Source of the DNA: CBDHDJ01 sp965261645
Lineage (GTDB): Bacteria > Pseudomonadota > Alphaproteobacteria > SHVV01
Direction of reading: 5' to 3'
NCBI GenBank assembly: GCA_965261645.1
Contig: CBDHDJ010000003.1
Location: 496,001 to 560,000 of the forward strand
DNA: 64,000 nucleotides
Shown here piece after piece: positions 59,513 through 64,000 of the stretch (positions within the stretch are counted from its first letter, which is position 1; each line of letters begins with the position of its first letter). The notes beneath the pieces were generated by a model. That model did not search any database and was not told where the DNA came from. It worked only from the letters and a program-made list of their open reading frames with translations. Both the position numbers and the translations under genes were made by a program.

Positions 59513-62173
59513 TCAGCTGGCCGAAACGGGGACTCCGGCGGCATCGGCGATGGCCGCCTCGATGGCCTCGATCGCCGCGCCCGCCTTGGCGCCATCGGGC
59601 CCCCCGCCCTGCGCCATGTCGGCTCGCCCGCCGCCACCCTTGCCGCCCAAGACCGCCACGCCGGCGCGCACCAGATCGACCGCGGAGAGCCGCGCCGCGA
59701 AATCCGGCGTAATTCCGATCACGAGCGAGGCCTTGCCATCGGCCACGCTGATCAGCGCGTGCACGCCGGGTGTCTTCTGCTTGAGGCGGTCGACCATGGC
59801 CTTGAGCTCCTTGGCGGGCACATCGGCGAGGTGTTGGGCGGCAAAGGGAACATCACCGATGTGACGGACTGCGGGGCCGGCCGCATCGCCGACCGCGAGG
59901 GCCTGGCGGGCCTCGCTGAGCGCGCGGCCGAGCCGCTTGCGCTCTTCGATCAGGGCGGCCACGCGCCCCGTGAGCTCGGCCGGCGCGGCCTTGAGCATCT
60001 CCGCCGCCTCGCGCAGCGTCGTTTCCCGTGCCGAGAGGTAGGCAAGCGCCGCCGCGCCGGCGCGGGCCTCGATGCGCCGCACACCGGCGGCGATGGCGCT
60101 CTCGTCGACGATCTTCAACAACCCGATATCGCCCGTGCGGTCCACATGGGTGCCGCCGCAGAGTTCGACCGAATAGGGCCCGCCGCCCTCGGCGCCCATC
60201 GAGAGTGCGCGGACCTCCTCGCCGTATTTCTCGCCGAACAGCGCGACCGCTCCGGCGGCGATGGCAGCTTCGGGATCCATCAGTTGGGTCGAGACCGGCG
60301 CGTTGCGGCGGATCTGCGCATTCACCTCGGCCTCGATGGCCGCGGTCTCCTCGGGACTCACCGCTTTGGGGTGGCTGAAATCGAAGCGCAGCCGGTCGGG
60401 CGCCACGAGCGAGCCCTTCTGGGTGACGTGCGGGCCGAGGTGGCTTCTCAGCGCGGCGTGTAATAGGTGTGTCGCCGAATGATGCAGGCGCACGCCGGCC
60501 CGGCGCTCGCCATCGATACGCAGCTCGACCACATCGCCCGTTCGCGCCGTGCCCTGCGTCACGGTGCCGTGGTGGAGATAGAGATCGTCGAGCCGCTTGG
60601 TCGTGTCGTGCACCGCGATCTCCATGCCCGCGGTGGAAAAAAAGACCCCGGCATCGCCGATCTGGCCCCCCGCCTCGCCGTAGAACGGAGTCTGGTTGAC
60701 GATGAAGATCGCTTCCGCCCCTTCTGCGATCCTGTCGACCTCCGCCCCTTCGTGCACGATGGCTTCGATGCGGCCCTCCGCGACCTCGGTCTCGTAGCCG
60801 AGAAATTCGCTCGCGCCGATGCGCTCGCGGACCTCGTACCACAACGTCTCGGTCGCCGCCTCGCCCGAGCCCACCCAGGCGGCACGGGCCGCGGCGCGCT
60901 GGCGCTCCATCGCGTTATCAAAGCCCGCCACATCGACGCTCAGGCCCTGGGCGCGCAAGGCGTCCTCGGTGAGATCGAGGGGAAAGCCGTAGGTGTCATA
61001 GAGCCGGAACGCCACTTCGCCGGCCAGCGGCGCCCCCGCGGCGAGGTTTGCGACCTCGTCATCGAGCAGCTTGAGGCCGCGGGCAAGGGTCTGCTTGAAA
61101 CGAGTCTCCTCGAGCTTGAGGGTCTCGGTCACCAGCGCCTCGGCGCGGGCGAGCTCGTCAAAGACCGCACCCATCTTCTGGACCACCGCGCCGACCAGGC
61201 GCCACAACACAGGCTCGTCGGTGCCGATCAGGTGAGCATGGCGCATGGCGCGGCGCATGATGCGGCGGAGCACGTAACCGCGGCCTTCGTTCGACGGCAT
61301 GACGCCATCCGCCATGAGAAAGCTGATCGCCCGCAGATGATCTGCGATGACGCGGTGGGAGACCGCGTGCGCGCCATCCGGCGGGCTATTCGTCGCCTCG
61401 GCCGACGCCACGATGAGATCGCGCAAGAGATCGGTGTCGTAGTTGTCGTGCGTGCCCTGCAACACCGCGGCGATGCGCTCGAGCCCCATGCCCGTGTCGA
61501 TCGAGGGCTTGGGGAGCTCCACACGCTCGTCCGGCGCGATCTGCTCGAACTGCATGAAGACGAGGTTCCAGATCTCGACATAGCGGTCGCCGTCCTCCCC
61601 GGGCGTGCCGGGCGGAGCGCCGGCGAGGTGATCGCCGTGATCGAAGAAGATCTCCGAGCACGGGCCGCACGGGCCGGTATCGCCCATGGACCAGTAATTG
61701 TCCGCCGTAGCGATGCGCACGATGCGCGAATCGGGCAGCCCGGCGATCTTCCGCCACAGCGCGAAGGCCTCGTCGTCCTCGTGATAGACCGTTACCCACA
61801 GCCGCTCCGGGTTGAGGCCGAACTCCTTGGTGATCAGAGTCCACGCGAGTTCGATGGCGAGGTCTTTGAAATAATCGCCAAACGAGAAGTTGCCGAGCAT
61901 CTCGAAGAAAGTGTGATGGCGCGGGGTGTAGCCCACATTGTCGAGATCGTTGTGCTTGCCGCCGGCGCGCACGCACTTCTGGCTCGTCACCGCGCGGGCG
62001 TAATCGCGCGTCTCGATCCCGGTGAAGACGTTCTTGAACTGCACCATGCCGGCGCTGGTGAACAGAAGCGTCGGGTCGTTGTGGGGCACGAGCGGGCCCG
62101 AAGCCACGATCGCGTGACCGTGGGCCGCGAAAAACTCGAGAAACGCGCGGCGGATATCGTGGGCGCTTTGCAT
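59513..62173 (-). CDS. alaS: Alanyl-tRNA synthetase
   Basis: This 886-residue cytoplasmic enzyme charges tRNA-Ala. The class II catalytic core is at the N-terminus (IRRAFLEFFAAHGHAIVASG, LLFTSAGMVQFKNVFTGIET, NDLDNVGYTPRHHTFFEMLG, VTVYHEDDEAFALW, GPCGPCSEIFFDHG). An editing domain (HHSATHLLHAALRSHLG with HxxxH, and the Cys/His region SVELCGGTHVDRTGDIG) and a C-terminal C-Ala domain with the Gly-rich GGKGGGGRADMAQGGGPDG follow. ATG 62173 (MQSAHDIRRAF) is the family start; an upstream GTG at 62233 adds 20 unrelated residues. It is downstream of recA on the same strand, the common alphaproteobacterial order. Confidence 0.97.
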   Translation of the reverse strand: MQSAHDIRRAFLEFFAAHGHAIVASGPLVPHNDPTLLFTSAGMVQFKNVFTGIETRDYARAVTSQKCVRAGGKHNDLDNVGYTPRHHTFFEMLGNFSFGDYFKDLAIELAWTLITKEFGLNPERLWVTVYHEDDEAFALWRKIAGLPDSRIVRIATADNYWSMGDTGPCGPCSEIFFDHGDHLAGAPPGTPGEDGDRYVEIWNLVFMQFEQIAPDERVELPKPSIDTGMGLERIAAVLQGTHDNYDTDLLRDLIVASAEATNSPPDGAHAVSHRVIADHLRAISFLMADGVMPSNEGRGYVLRRIMRRAMRHAHLIGTDEPVLWRLVGAVVQKMGAVFDELARAEALVTETLKLEETRFKQTLARGLKLLDDEVANLAAGAPLAGEVAFRLYDTYGFPLDLTEDALRAQGLSVDVAGFDNAMERQRAAARAAWVGSGEAATETLWYEVRERIGASEFLGYETEVAEGRIEAIVHEGAEVDRIAEGAEAIFIVNQTPFYGEAGGQIGDAGVFFSTAGMEIAVHDTTKRLDDLYLHHGTVTQGTARTGDVVELRIDGERRAGVRLHHSATHLLHAALRSHLGPHVTQKGSLVAPDRLRFDFSHPKAVSPEETAAIEAEVNAQIRRNAPVSTQLMDPEAAIAAGAVALFGEKYGEEVRALSMGAEGGGPYSVELCGGTHVDRTGDIGLLKIVDESAIAAGVRRIEARAGAAALAYLSARETTLREAAEMLKAAPAELTGRVAALIEERKRLGRALSEARQALAVGDAAGPAVRHIGDVPFAAQHLADVPAKELKAMVDRLKQKTPGVHALISVADGKASLVIGITPDFAARLSAVDLVRAGVAVLGGKGGGGRADMAQGGGPDGAKAGAAIEAIEAAIADAAGVPVSAS

Positions 62174-62303
62174 GGCGATGACCGGGTGATGCCGGCTCCC
62201 GCCGCAAGCACTGCGGCAACGGACCGGCGTCACACTGCGTCAGCTTTTACCGCCTGCCGGATTCCCTGTCCAGATGCGGAGAGCACGGCGCCCAAAACCG
62301 AAT

Positions 62304-62326
62304 ACGCGGCGGGATCACCGCCGCGT
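62304..62326 (-). terminator. recA terminator hairpin
   Basis: On the minus strand, ACGCGGCGG-TGATC-CCGCCGCGT forms a 9-bp GC-rich stem followed by ATTCGGTTTT, a rho-independent-type signal between recA and alaS. Confidence 0.75.
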
Positions 62327-62359
62327 GCCGGGGAACAACGAGGGAGGATTACGCGACGC

Positions 62360-63523
<1,164 letters not shown>

Positions 63524-63640
63524 GGGAACCCCCTGTTATTTCATAGGCGCTTGCGCGATGCAACGCAGCCCAATGTACATGGTGTGTTCCCAATGGCAAG
63601 GTATTTTCAACATATTGATTTATAGGGAGAAACTAAACGT

Positions 63641-63655
63641 GTTCTTGTTATGTCC
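63641..63655 (-). promoter_or_regulatory. Candidate SOS box upstream of recA
   Basis: GTTC-N7-GTCC (GTTCTTGTTATGTCC) is one base off the alphaproteobacterial LexA consensus GTTC-N7-GTTC, 118 bp upstream of the recA start. A possible promoter between it and the gene on the minus strand is TTGCCA, 16 bp, TACATT (about 63570-63597). Confidence 0.6.
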
Positions 63656-63732
63656 GCGATTAAGGGGTATGGTAGGGCAACTAGAACTTGCGTATCTCGC
63701 CTCGGCTTATGAGCGAAAAGACATTTGCGCGC

Positions 63733-64000
63733 AAAGGCTTATCCCGGTAGCTCCGGTGCGATCAACATCTTGTAGGTAGGCGGCTTGATTGCGACGCCGA
63801 TGCCGAGGATGGAGCGGAAGGCTGCGTGGCGGGTTCGGCGCCGGTTGAAGCGGAAGACGAACTCGTCGAGGTAGGATTGCAGGTGTTGGCGTCGGAGGCC
63901 GTGGTAGACGCCCAGCGCCCAGGTCTTGAGGTTGGCGAAGACGCGATGAACCCAGGGCAGGACCATATGGGCGGCCATGTTTCCGACGACGTGCGGGTCG
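63733..64000 (-). mobile_element. IS1595-family element, second copy, cut by the window edge
   Basis: From AAAGGCTTATCCC at 63733 the sequence is identical, as far as visible, to 36779-37046. It contains the C-terminal 79 residues of the transposase (63739 onward on the minus strand: VLPWVHRVFANLKTWALGVY and the stop in the terminal repeat). It inserted upstream of recA, beyond the candidate SOS box, so the promoter seems spared. Confidence 0.92.

Overview
The window is high-GC DNA (roughly 60-65% by eye) from an alphaproteobacterium, probably of Rhodospirillales type. The signs are the order recA-alaS-(marR)-icd, an Atm1-type exporter, a short phosphatidylserine decarboxylase, a GTTC-N7-GTYC box upstream of recA, and small basic or coiled-coil proteins of alphaproteobacterial style. 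The species cannot be named from this sequence.

The window has two halves. About 1-38 kb is accessory DNA packed with insertion sequences: a nested IS256 pair, a truncated second IS256 copy, four IS3-family copies, two of the three IS1182-family copies, an IS630-family element and one IS1595 element plus a fragment. Between them lie catabolic genes, many of them broken. The intact ones are an amidase-signature enzyme, a block SDR / Rieske oxygenase / NicX-type 2,5-dihydroxypyridine dioxygenase / FAD monooxygenase (8.2-13.0 kb), a heme-oxygenase-like diiron protein (17.7 kb), two tandem Rieske oxygenase alpha subunits (25.2-27.8 kb), and a SnoaL-like protein followed by a Baeyer-Villiger monooxygenase (28.3-30.3 kb). 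The broken ones are a second amidase (in-frame TAG), a tryptophanase/tyrosine phenol-lyase (in-frame TAA, 5' end lost), a VOC protein (1-nt frameshift), a NodI-like ABC ATPase, a PhyH oxygenase without its N-terminus, a RidA protein without its C-terminus, an acyl-CoA dehydrogenase tail, a GNAT gene split by IS3, and the first 19 codons of a third Rieske gene.

About 37.9-63.5 kb is more ordinary chromosome. It holds a methyltransferase, a 1-Cys peroxiredoxin, a leftward operon (SDR-like / M20 / glyoxalase II-like / DUF1194 / haloalkane dehalogenase), a divergent PadR / RND-efflux operon with a palindromic operator, phosphatidylserine decarboxylase, an Atm1-like exporter, a LysM protein, two c-type cytochromes, LOG, icd, marR, alaS and recA. 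It still carries a third IS1182 copy, a miniature element (MITE) whose ends match the IS1595 element, and a second IS1595 copy running off the right edge.

The most distinctive points are these. The NicX-type cluster implies N-heteroaromatic ring cleavage, with all three NicX iron ligands conserved at a constant offset. The Rieske paralogues carry a duplicated promoter with a 15-bp palindromic operator between -35 and -10. An IS1595-derived MITE has an 8-bp target duplication. Three of four IS3 copies lack target duplications and sit beside truncated genes, which points to IS-mediated deletion or rearrangement.
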